The notes under the pieces: model-generated
Database searches by the model: none
What the model saw: only the letters and a program-made list of their open reading frames with translations
Told to the model about the DNA's origin: nothing
Source of the DNA: Rhizobium hidalgonense
Lineage (GTDB): Bacteria; Pseudomonadota; Alphaproteobacteria; Rhizobiales; Rhizobiaceae
DNA length: 64,000 bases
NCBI RefSeq assembly: GCF_002914525.1
Contig: NZ_LODW01000050.1
Span: 1 to 64,000, forward strand
Reading direction: 5' to 3'
In this document: positions 26,929 to 34,592 of the stretch, piece after piece
Layout: the number at the start of each line of letters is the position of its first letter
Position numbering within the stretch: the first letter of the stretch is position 1
Program-made: the position numbers and the translations under genes

Positions 26929-27282
26929 TCAGGTGACGGTGACGAAAATCTTCCGCACGGTCTCGATTGTCTTCCAGACCCCGACGTAGCCAGGCTTCAT
27001 CACGAAGCTGTCGCCCGCGCGATAGATGACCGGATCCTTGCCCTTTTCCGTCAGTTCGATCACGCCATCTACAAGATGGCAGAATTCAAATGTTTCGCCC
27101 TTGATGGAGTGCGTTTCACCGGGCGTCGCCTCGAAAACACCGGTATTGACCTTGCCGTCCTTGGCGGTGTCCTGCAGCCACGTCTTGAAGGCGGGTCTGC
27201 CCGCAATCAGGCGCTCCGGCTCGGCAGTTCTATGTTTCGGCTCGAAGGATGGATTCGGATCGATGGTTTTCAGTAGGGACAT
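26929..27282 (-). CDS. Small cupin protein (copy 1 of 3)
   Basis: A 117-residue single-domain cupin of the DUF861 type. The two cupin motifs are visible around EATPGETHSIKGETFEFCHL and IYRAGDSFVMKPGYVGVWK. Related small cupins bind a metal or small amino compound, and some are lyases or sensors; none of the three here can be assigned a reaction. Two homologs of exactly the same length lie at 35955-36308 and 48213-48566. This copy lies just downstream of the gabD-like gene in the same direction, so the two may be cotranscribed. Confidence 0.85.
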   Translation of the reverse strand: MSLLKTIDPNPSFEPKHRTAEPERLIAGRPAFKTWLQDTAKDGKVNTGVFEATPGETHSIKGETFEFCHLVDGVIELTEKGKDPVIYRAGDSFVMKPGYVGVWKTIETVRKIFVTVT

Positions 27283-27390
27283 TTATCACTCCTATTCTTG
27301 CTGCAGTCACCCGCGGCATTGTTCCGTGGTTGGAGCCTGCCTGACGTCGGCACATGATTGCTATTGGCAAGCGGCCTTGCTCGCGACGAC

Positions 27391-28893
27391 CTACCAGGTG
27401 ACGGCGATGTACTTCGTTTCGAGGTATTCGAGCATGCCGTGATGACTGCCTTCGCGCCCGAGGCCACTCTGCTTCATGCCGCCGAACGGCGCCGCAGCGT
27501 CGGAAACGACACCGCGGTTAATCCCGACCATGCCGCTTTCCAGCCTGCCGGCGACCGCAAGCACACGCTTGAGGTCTCGGCTGAAGATATAGGATACAAG
27601 CCCGTATTCGGTGTCGTTGGCCAGATCGACGACCTCGTCCTCGGTGTCAAACACGATCATTGGCGCAACCGGACCGAAGATTTCTTCGCGAAGTATCTCG
27701 GCGTCCGGAGAGACATTGGCGAGAACGGTTGGCAAATAATAGAATCCCTCGCCGCTCAACCTGCTTCCGCCTGTCACCAGCCGGGCTCCCTTGGCGATCG
27801 CGTCGTCTACCAGGCGCTCCACCTTGGTCACCGCAGCATCGGTGATCAGTGGGCCAAGCTGCGTCTCCGGTGCCAGTCCTGGCCCGACGTTGAGCGCTGC
27901 CATCTCCTCCGCGAAGCGCCGAATGAAGTCAGCAGAAATTCCTCTTTGAACGTAGAAGCGGTTTGCGGCCGTACAAGCCTCACCGCCGTTGCGCATCTTT
28001 GCGACCATTGCGCCTGCGACCGCCGTTTCGAGGTCGGCATCGTCGAATACGATGAAAGGCGCGTTGCCGCCCAATTCCATTGAACAGCTGACGACCTGGT
28101 CCGCGGCCTCGCGCAACAGTATTCTCCCAACGCCGGTCGAGCCGGTGAACGACAGCTTCCGCACCCGCTTGTCATGCAGCATTGCACTGACCACAGGACC
28201 GGCTTTTTTCGTGGGAACGATGTTGACCACTCCGGCAGGAACACCTGCCTGCCGCATCAGTTCTCCAATGGCGAGCGCCGTCAGAGGCGTCTCGGCTGCC
28301 GGCTTCAGGATGCAAGTGCAGCCTGCTGCCAATGCCGGGGCGATTTTTCGGGTCGCCATCGCTGCCGGAAAATTCCAGGGCGTTACCAATACGGCGATAC
28401 CAATCGGCTCATGGCTGACGATGATCTGGTTTGCGCCCGAAGGTGCTGATCCAAATTCACCGGGAGCCCTAACAGCCTCCTCGGCATACCAACGGAAAAA
28501 CTCGGCCGCGTAGGCGACCTCAGATCTCGCGTCGGGAAGCGCCTTGCCATTTTCCACCGTGATCAGTTGCGCCAGCCACTCTGCGTGTTCGAGAAGGAGG
28601 TGAAAACACTTCATCAGGACATCCGAGCGCCGCCGCGGCGACGTTGCCTTCCAGGCCGCAGCCACCTTTTCTGCCGCGTCGACGGCCGCCATTGCATCCG
28701 GGATATCGCCGTCACAAACAGTGGCGATCGCTTCCGCAGTCGAAGGATCGATCACATCGAAGGTCCGGCCACCTTTTGCAGTAACCCATTCGCCGCCGAT
28801 GAACAGTTGCGTGGGAGCTTCGCGTGCTACAGCCGCCTGTGAAGGCGCACGGCTCGTTTCAAGTGTCGGAGTTGCTTTCACGTTCACCACCAT
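27391..28893 (-). CDS. gabD: NAD(P)-dependent succinate-semialdehyde dehydrogenase-like enzyme
   Basis: A 500-residue aldehyde dehydrogenase. The catalytic Cys is in NGGEACTAANRFYV, the general base in MELGGNAPFIVFDD and the cofactor loop in LSFTGSTGVGR. EACTAANRFYV and EVVDLANDTEYGLVSY are typical of GabD/SSADH, which converts succinate semialdehyde to succinate; related members accept glutarate semialdehyde. The start at ATG 28893 has no strong ribosome-binding site and lies inside the duplicated GntR control block (28888-28969). Control by the regulator at 7320 is therefore expected although it is 20 kb away. Confidence 0.9.
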   Translation of the reverse strand: MVVNVKATPTLETSRAPSQAAVAREAPTQLFIGGEWVTAKGGRTFDVIDPSTAEAIATVCDGDIPDAMAAVDAAEKVAAAWKATSPRRRSDVLMKCFHLLLEHAEWLAQLITVENGKALPDARSEVAYAAEFFRWYAEEAVRAPGEFGSAPSGANQIIVSHEPIGIAVLVTPWNFPAAMATRKIAPALAAGCTCILKPAAETPLTALAIGELMRQAGVPAGVVNIVPTKKAGPVVSAMLHDKRVRKLSFTGSTGVGRILLREAADQVVSCSMELGGNAPFIVFDDADLETAVAGAMVAKMRNGGEACTAANRFYVQRGISADFIRRFAEEMAALNVGPGLAPETQLGPLITDAAVTKVERLVDDAIAKGARLVTGGSRLSGEGFYYLPTVLANVSPDAEILREEIFGPVAPMIVFDTEDEVVDLANDTEYGLVSYIFSRDLKRVLAVAGRLESGMVGINRGVVSDAAAPFGGMKQSGLGREGSHHGMLEYLETKYIAVTW

Positions 28894-28969
28894 TCGCTAC
28901 CAATCAGGATCGTCGTGCGATCAATATAGAATTGGTTTAGCGATTGGTGTCAACATAGATCAAATTGGT
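28888..28969. promoter_or_regulatory. Second copy of the GntR-type operator cluster
   Basis: ATTGGT occurs at 28931, 28943 and 28964, with the same spacings as at 7255-7293, and the 15 bases before the last copy differ by one base between the two sites. ACCAAT (28899-28904) marks the left end, and CACCATTCGC is shared as well. The block overlaps the start codon of the gabD-like gene, so binding there would block transcription or initiation. Confidence 0.72.
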
Positions 28970-29108
28970 CTCGCGGATTATTTTCGATCTTCCGAACGCC
29001 GCGGCCCTGCGATAAGCAGAACGGCTCAAATTCCACTGGCGTTCTCCCTCCTGCGCAAAGGGAGAACGCCTGCGGAAAGGAGTTTTGTCGGTGGACGCGG
29101 ATGAGCGT

Positions 29109-29610
29109 TCAGGCGGGCCTTTCGGAACAGCTCGTTCGCCGCTTGATGAGCCGCTTCTCGGCAATGTCGAGAACGAAGTCGATGATCAACACAAAGATTG
29201 CTAGGATCAGAATGCCCGCGAAGACACCCACTGCATCGAAGTTGCCTTCGGCCTGCGCGATTAAATAGCCGAGCCCGGCAGAGGAGCCGAGATATTCGCG
29301 GATAATCGCTCCCACAACTGCGAAGCCGACCGAGGTGCGCAACGATGACAAAATCCAGCTTGCCGCCGCTGGGAAATAGGCATGACGCAGGAGATCGATC
29401 GAGTGCCTCCCAAAATGCGGGCGTTCGACAACACAACCGGGTTTACCTCGCGCACGCCTTGCTTTGCGTTGAAGAATGTGACGAAGAAAACCAATGTTAC
29501 GGCGAGCGCCACCTTGGACCAGCCCAAGGCCAAGCCACAGCACGAAGATCGGCGCGAGCACGACGCGCGGTATTGCGTTCAGCGCCTTTAGGGGAAGCCG
29601 CTTGCCAACG
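29109..29610 (-). pseudogene. Decayed ABC transporter permease (TauC/SsuC type)
   Basis: Minus-strand fragments in two frames spell the C-terminal two-thirds of a taurine/nitrate/sulfonate-type permease. One frame gives LKALNAIPRVVLAPIFVLWL, the next VALAVTLVFFVTFFNAKQGV then REVNPVVLSNARILGG, and the first frame resumes with LRTSVGFAVVGAIIREYLGS and GILILAIFVLIIDFVLDIAE. At least two frameshifts are needed, and the N-terminal part, including the first helices, is missing. No matching ATPase or binding protein is present nearby, so it is a relic. Confidence 0.8.
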
Positions 29611-29786
29611 TTGATGCGGCTGCCTCAAACGCCATGGCGCAGGTCGGTGGCAAGGGCGAGGTCCGCTGCGCAGGACCCGTTGATTCCCGAATCGTTCGAG
29701 ATTCAGAAGAGGCCTGCTTTCTTCCGTAGGATGAAGTGGCCTTGGAATGACCGCGCAACTTGCCCTGTTCAATTCGCCGGGAGTCT

Positions 29787-30824
29787 TCATCTCCTACTTT
29801 CAGTGACCTCGCGCACTGCCGCAATGGCCTCGTCGACAGCGGCACGGTTGACATCGAGATGGGTGACCCAGCGCATTCGCCCACCGGGCCAGAAACTCGC
29901 CGCGATGCCGAGTTCACGTAGCGCCTCGGACAGCCGGGTCGCCAGATCGGGCGAGAGCTCGACAAAGACCACGTTTGATTGCGGCGGGGTCACCTTCAGC
30001 CCCTCAATTCCCGCAAATGCTTGCGCGAGCACCCGAGCATTAGCGTGGTCCTCGACCAGCCGGTCGACGTGATGGTCGAGCGCGTACAGTCCAGCCGCTG
30101 CAATTATCCCTGCCTGCCGCATTCCGCCGCCGAGCATCTTGCGCCACCGGCGCGCACGGGCGATCAATGGGGCATCGCCGACCAGCACTGATCCGAGCGG
30201 CGCCCCCAGCCCCTTTGAAAGGCACAGCGACACGCTATCGAAGCCCTCTGCCAGGTACCCGACATCAACGCCGAGCGCCGCAGCCGCATTGAACAGCCGC
30301 GCACCATCGAGATGGGTGGCGAGCTTCCGCTCTCGCGCAAATTCGACGACCTCGGCCAGATGATCGCGCGGCAGGACCCGCCCGGCGAACGTGTTCTCGA
30401 TGGTGACCAGTCGCGTGATCGCAAAATGCGGATCATCGTCCTTCACCGCGGCGTGAAGCTCCTCGATGGGGATTGTGCCGTCGGCGCGCACCGGCAATGG
30501 CTGCGGCTGGACCGAGCCCAGCACCGCAGCGCCTCCGGCTTCCCACAGATAGGTGTGAGCTCCGGTTGCGCAGAGATATTCCTCGCCGCGCTGGCAATGG
30601 CTCATGATCGCAGCGAGATTGGACATGGTGCCGGTTGGCACGAACAGTCCCGCTTCCTTGCCGAACAGTGCGGCCAATCGGGCCTCGAGCGCCTGGACCG
30701 TGGGGTCGTCGCCAAGGACATCGTCGCCCACTTCGGCGGCAGCCATCGCCGCTCGCATGCCAAGGGTGGGACGGGTAACCGTATCAGAGCGGAAGTCCAG
30801 GCGGATAGCAGCATTGGCTTGCAT
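29787..30824 (-). CDS. Threonine aldolase family enzyme
   Basis: A 345-residue fold-type I PLP enzyme of the low-specificity L-threonine aldolase family (beta-hydroxy L-amino acid to glycine plus aldehyde). The N-terminus LDFRSDTVTRPTLGMRAAMA is the family signature; LFVPTGTMSNLAAI binds the cofactor; the PLP lysine is in SLCLSKGLGAPLGSVLVG; the C-terminal strand ends NVVFVEL. ATAGGGTC precedes ATG 30824. A near-perfect palindrome lies 84 bases upstream and is repeated beside the divergent LysR gene at 31257, so that regulator probably controls it. Some family members act on phenylserine or 3-hydroxyaspartate. Confidence 0.9.
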   Translation of the reverse strand: MQANAAIRLDFRSDTVTRPTLGMRAAMAAAEVGDDVLGDDPTVQALEARLAALFGKEAGLFVPTGTMSNLAAIMSHCQRGEEYLCATGAHTYLWEAGGAAVLGSVQPQPLPVRADGTIPIEELHAAVKDDDPHFAITRLVTIENTFAGRVLPRDHLAEVVEFARERKLATHLDGARLFNAAAALGVDVGYLAEGFDSVSLCLSKGLGAPLGSVLVGDAPLIARARRWRKMLGGGMRQAGIIAAAGLYALDHHVDRLVEDHANARVLAQAFAGIEGLKVTPPQSNVVFVELSPDLATRLSEALRELGIAASFWPGGRMRWVTHLDVNRAAVDEAIAAVREVTESRR

Positions 30825-30907
30825 GATCGAGACCCTATCGGTTTGGCTTTATCGGTCATACTAGCGAAAGGATAGGCTCGGACTATCGATATAAACTGAC
30901 GGATTAT

Positions 30908-30924
30908 GGTGATAATAGATCACC
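30908..30924. promoter_or_regulatory. LysR-type operator, threonine-aldolase side
   Basis: GGTGAT and ATCACC form a perfect inverted repeat with an AATAG centre, followed by AATC. It shares the arrangement GGTGATA...TCACCAAT with the site at 31239-31255. It lies in the promoter region of the threonine aldolase gene. Confidence 0.6.
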
Positions 30925-31238
30925 AATCATGCGATCTAGCCACGACGAGTCATGGCGCCCTATCAATGTGGCGTTGCAACTGCCTTTGACCGCCGCCTGC
31001 GACAGCGAACTTTGGCTCGATCTTTCACGGCCTGTCTGCAAGCGGCTGCCGCCCTGTGCGTCACATATGCTGCATCGCTTTTACAGCATGCGACTACCCT
31101 CTTCGATGGAGACAACGTGCGAAACGTTGCCGCCTTGTCCTACTCTGCAGATTCGAGGAGCCTTGCTTTTGGGAGAGCGCCCGCCTCGACTGTTCCTCCG
31201 TACTTCGAGATGGAAATTGATATGATTTCAAACATACC
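30925..31238. other. Gap of about 310 bases between the two operators
   Basis: The stretch between the paired palindromes has a 99-codon plus-strand frame with no recognisable motif. I see no gene. Its length would allow a DNA loop between the two operator sites. Confidence 0.35.
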
Positions 31239-31255
31239 GGTGATAGTTTGTCACC
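31239..31255. promoter_or_regulatory. LysR-type operator, regulator side
   Basis: GGTGA and TCACC form an inverted repeat around TAGTTTG, immediately before ATG 31257 of the LysR gene. It matches the site at 30908 in its outer arms and in the following AAT. Its position overlapping the translation start suggests autorepression. Confidence 0.6.
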
Positions 31256-31256
31256 A

Positions 31257-32141
31257 ATGAAGCGTTCGGACATTCCATCCCTCGATGACCTGCGTGCCTT
31301 TGAGGTCGTTGCGCGCCTTGGTTCCGTACGTGCGGCCGCGGCTGAGTTAAATTTGACGCACGGTGCTGTCAGCCGGCGTGTTTCGAAACTTTCCGAACAC
31401 CTCGACATTCGTTTGCTGGAAGTTGATGGGCGTGGCCTAAGGCTGACGGGAGACGGTTTACGGCTCGCGCAGGCGACGACAGACGCTTTGTCCCTGGTTT
31501 CGGCGGCGCTGGAGGATATCCGCAAAGTCGACCTATCACCGCCGATTGTCATTTCTTGCGAACGATCCGTCGCCATGCGATGGCTGATCCCACGCCTATC
31601 GGAATTTCAGGATCGCCATCCCGAAATCGACTTTCATCTTTCTGTCGGTGGTGGGGGGTTCGATTTTGCGCGCGACCGTATCACCCTAGCGATCCGCAGG
31701 CTCGATTTCGCGATCGATGCGAATTGGCAGATCGAACGGTTGATTGAGGAGGAAGTCGGTCCTGTCATGCATCCCGCCATGACGGATCGGTTTGCTGCCG
31801 GCGATTATGTCGCGCTTGCTGCAAAGACCCGGCCGGATGGATGGCAGAAGTGGTCCGCCGCCCATCCGGACGCGCCGAAGGCGCGCTCGACGCGCTTTCT
31901 TGACCATCATTTCCTGATGGTGGAGGCCGCAGCCAGCGGTCTTGGGGTGGCCATGTGCCCAAAGATTATTGCCATTGACGATATCCGCAAAGGCCGCCTG
32001 ACCGCACCACTCGGCTTTCACCCCGATGGTTCACATTACGGCGTTATTCGTTCGGCGCTGGCAAGGAAGACGTCTGGAATCGATCAATTCGTGTCTTGGC
32101 TTCTCGCCACTATCCAAGAAGATTTCTATGCTGCGTCGTGA
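31257..32141 (+). CDS. LysR-family regulator
   Basis: A 294-residue LysR protein. The helix-turn-helix reads LDDLRAFEVVARLGSVRAAA and ELNLTHGAVSRRVSKLSEHL, then IRLLEVDGRGLRLTGDG. The effector domain has the GcvA-like FAAGDYVALAAKTRPDGWQK segment. I chose ATG 31257 over TTG 31248 because the codons before it are part of the operator palindrome. It is divergent from threonine aldolase and flanked by matching palindromes. Confidence 0.88.
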   Translation: MKRSDIPSLDDLRAFEVVARLGSVRAAAAELNLTHGAVSRRVSKLSEHLDIRLLEVDGRGLRLTGDGLRLAQATTDALSLVSAALEDIRKVDLSPPIVISCERSVAMRWLIPRLSEFQDRHPEIDFHLSVGGGGFDFARDRITLAIRRLDFAIDANWQIERLIEEEVGPVMHPAMTDRFAAGDYVALAAKTRPDGWQKWSAAHPDAPKARSTRFLDHHFLMVEAAASGLGVAMCPKIIAIDDIRKGRLTAPLGFHPDGSHYGVIRSALARKTSGIDQFVSWLLATIQEDFYAAS

Positions 32142-32473
32142 GAGAAGCACTGGACATGGGTCGGCTCGCCCGGATTCGTCGGAGCTGTCCAGGCTCCGGA
32201 GGATCGGGTAGATTAAGAGGCGAGGCCAAAGACCTTTCTCATGACGGCACCTTCGATTATGCCTTTGGGGGTCCCAAACTTTCTCAAGTCGATGAGCGGA
32301 CCTGCTCGTTCGGGTGGGCTCTGGGCAATAGCAGGAATGGAGTATGAGGAGCAGGCGCCGCACACTCTGAGCTAGCTAGTCTTCAGTGCAGCGTGAACGG
32401 CGCCAATGCAGACCTAGACCGCCGAATCGGTACTCGGGTCGCTGAGGCCTCGGAGGCAAAGAGCCGACCAGCA
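32142..32473. other. Gap of about 330 bases between LysR and the eutC-like gene
   Basis: Both neighbours end here (convergent). No gene, repeat or clear terminator was found. Short open frames on either strand show no recognisable motif. Confidence 0.35.
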
Positions 32474-33469
32474 TCAACTTTCAAAGAACGTGCCGGCACT
32501 TCGTTCTTCGGCGCGCGCAAACGCCAGCGTGGCAATTGCGGTATCCTGAACCCCGGTCCCCGTAAGATCGGCTATGGTGATGTCCGAGGCACTTCTGCGG
32601 CCCGGTCTGGCACCTACAACGACCTGACCTAGTTCCGGAAAATCAGCATCACTTGCGACGAGACCTGCGTTGATGGCATGGCGCAATTCACCAAGTCTTC
32701 GCGTTTGTTTGAGGCTGTCAGCCACGTAAACATCTACCGCTTTGATAGCGATGGGGTCGATCTCGTTCTTATGTTCTGCGTCCGAACCCATGGCGGTCAG
32801 GTGCTGTCCGGGTTCGAGCCACGAGGCATCGACAATCGGTCGGTCGGCAGGTGTCGTCGTGACGACGATCTGTGACCCGGCGATCGCCCTTCGCGGATCC
32901 TCAAATGCGGAAATGGAAAGATTTTGTCTTGCTCCGAGCTGCTCAACAAGCGCTTGCGCCCGCCGATAATCACGCGCCCAAACGCGGATCTCTCGAATAG
33001 GTCTCACCAGCATGAGGGCTTCGAGTTGCAGCCTGGCCTGAACGCCCGCTCCGAAGACCGTTGCGATCGACGCGTCCTTCCGTGCCAGATGGTTTGCCGC
33101 GACAGCGCCAGCGGCCGCTGTGCGAACGTCGGTGAGGTAGCCATTGTCAAGCAAGAGAGCTTCCACCAAGCCGGTTTTGCTCGACAGCAAGACCATCAGA
33201 CCATTAGTGCTCGGAAGCCCGATCTTCGGATTATCAAAGAAACCAGGGCTGACCTTGATAGCAAAGCTGCTCAAACCATGAATATAAGCCGTCTTCACAT
33301 CGACTTCGCCCCTGCTGTGGGGCACGTCGAGGCGCAAAATCGGCGGCATCTGAACCGCGTTTTCCAGGGCCAATGCGCGGAAGGCGTTTTCAACGCAATC
33401 CACCGCATCCATGTCGAGCGGAACGATGGTTCGAAGCTCTGACTCGGTCAATATCCTTATTTTTGGCAT
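32474..33469 (-). CDS. eutC: EutC-like ornithine cyclodeaminase family protein
   Basis: A 331-residue OCD/mu-crystallin family protein. The blocks GEVDVKTAYIHGLSSFAIKV, SPGFFDNPKIGLPSTNGLMV and LLDNGYLTDVRTAAAGAVAA are those I associate with EutC of the hydroxyectoine-utilisation clusters of rhizobia and marine alphaproteobacteria. The Rossmann segment is ATVFGAGVQARLQLEAL. Its start overlaps the EutB-like stop (TGATG), with GGGAGG inside the end of that gene, so the two are translated together. EutA, EutD and EutE are not in the window, so hydroxyectoine breakdown cannot be completed here, and the pair may serve another beta-hydroxy amino acid. Confidence 0.8.
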   Translation of the reverse strand: MPKIRILTESELRTIVPLDMDAVDCVENAFRALALENAVQMPPILRLDVPHSRGEVDVKTAYIHGLSSFAIKVSPGFFDNPKIGLPSTNGLMVLLSSKTGLVEALLLDNGYLTDVRTAAAGAVAANHLARKDASIATVFGAGVQARLQLEALMLVRPIREIRVWARDYRRAQALVEQLGARQNLSISAFEDPRRAIAGSQIVVTTTPADRPIVDASWLEPGQHLTAMGSDAEHKNEIDPIAIKAVDVYVADSLKQTRRLGELRHAINAGLVASDADFPELGQVVVGARPGRRSASDITIADLTGTGVQDTAIATLAFARAEERSAGTFFES

Positions 33470-34452
33470 CAGCCTCCCTCATCAATTGTGTCAAGGCCGC
33501 TGGCCACCTTCATGTGCAACGCCATGTCAATGTTACCGCCTGAAAGAATGGCGACGATCGGGCCTTCAACCTGCGCCAGTTTACCTGAGAGCAGCGCAGC
33601 AATGCCGACTGCCCCAGCACCCTCAATTATCTCACGCTCACACGCATAGGCGTGACGTATGCCAGTGGCTATCTCGCGCTCGCTGACGAGCACCACGTCG
33701 TCGAGGAGGGTTTTGCACATCGGGTACGTCCAGGCATTGGCCAAACCGATGCCGCCGCCGAGCGAATCGGCGAAACTTCGATGTTCTTCGACCTGGACCG
33801 GGTGCCCCGCGTCGATGCTAGCCTTCATCGCCGCTCCCCTTTCCATAGTTATACCGATTACCTTGGCATCCGGGCGCACCGTCTTGACCGCCGCCGCGAC
33901 ACCTGCTGCCAAACCGCCTCCGGATAGGGGAACAAGAACCGCGGCGACGTCAGGCATCGCCTCGACGATTTCAAGTCCGACGGTGCCCTGGCCGGCGATG
34001 ATCCAGGAGTGATCAAAGGGGGGGATCATGCTGAGGCCCTCCTCCGCGACGAGACGATCAACCTCAACCTGCGCTTCATCTTGGGATGACCCGACGATCC
34101 GGACGCGAGCGCCGAGCCGGCGGATTTCGGACACCTTGTTTTCCGGCACGAGGTGCGACACGCAAATGGTCGCTCGAGAGCCAATCGCGCCGGCGGCATA
34201 GGACAGAGCGCGTCCGTGATTGCCGGTGGAAGCCGCAACAACGCCTCTATCCCGCTCGGATTGGGTGAGCTGCAACACGGCATTGGTTGCTCCACGAAGC
34301 TTGAAGCTTCCGGTCAACTGGCGATGCTCCAGCTTCAGGCTGACCTGCGTCCCGGCCAGTTCGGACAGTGCCGCCGACATGACGATAGGCGTGATGCGGA
34401 TGTGCTTGCTGATGCGCTCGCGCGCCTGCTCGATCGTTTCCAGACTAATCAT
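33469..34452 (-). CDS. eutB: EutB-like PLP dehydratase
   Basis: A 327-residue fold-type II PLP enzyme. The PLP lysine is in LTGSFKLRGATNAVLQL, the substrate loop in AASTGNHGRALSYAA, the phosphate loop in VPLSGGGLAAGVAAAV. SFADSLGGGIGLANAWT and CEREIIEGAGAVGIAAL resemble the hydroxyectoine-utilisation dehydratase EutB. No ACT domain is present. Established work places EutB, with EutA and EutC, in the conversion of hydroxyectoine to ectoine. It is distinct from the dehydratase at 17740-18717, which pairs with its own OCD protein. Upstream in the same direction is a FAD oxidase at 34593-35912 across a 140-base gap. Confidence 0.82.
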   Translation of the reverse strand: MISLETIEQARERISKHIRITPIVMSAALSELAGTQVSLKLEHRQLTGSFKLRGATNAVLQLTQSERDRGVVAASTGNHGRALSYAAGAIGSRATICVSHLVPENKVSEIRRLGARVRIVGSSQDEAQVEVDRLVAEEGLSMIPPFDHSWIIAGQGTVGLEIVEAMPDVAAVLVPLSGGGLAAGVAAAVKTVRPDAKVIGITMERGAAMKASIDAGHPVQVEEHRSFADSLGGGIGLANAWTYPMCKTLLDDVVLVSEREIATGIRHAYACEREIIEGAGAVGIAALLSGKLAQVEGPIVAILSGGNIDMALHMKVASGLDTIDEGG

Positions 34453-34592
34453 GTCTGTTCACCTAGCTCCGGCCTCTGCCAGTTGTTGTCTGCTGCGCAT
34501 AGCGCCAACGCAGGGGCTTGATTGCAAGCGGACGGCACGAACCTTTTTCGGCGCCGTGGCGGACTTGCAGAAACGAGTATGGCATCTGAACC

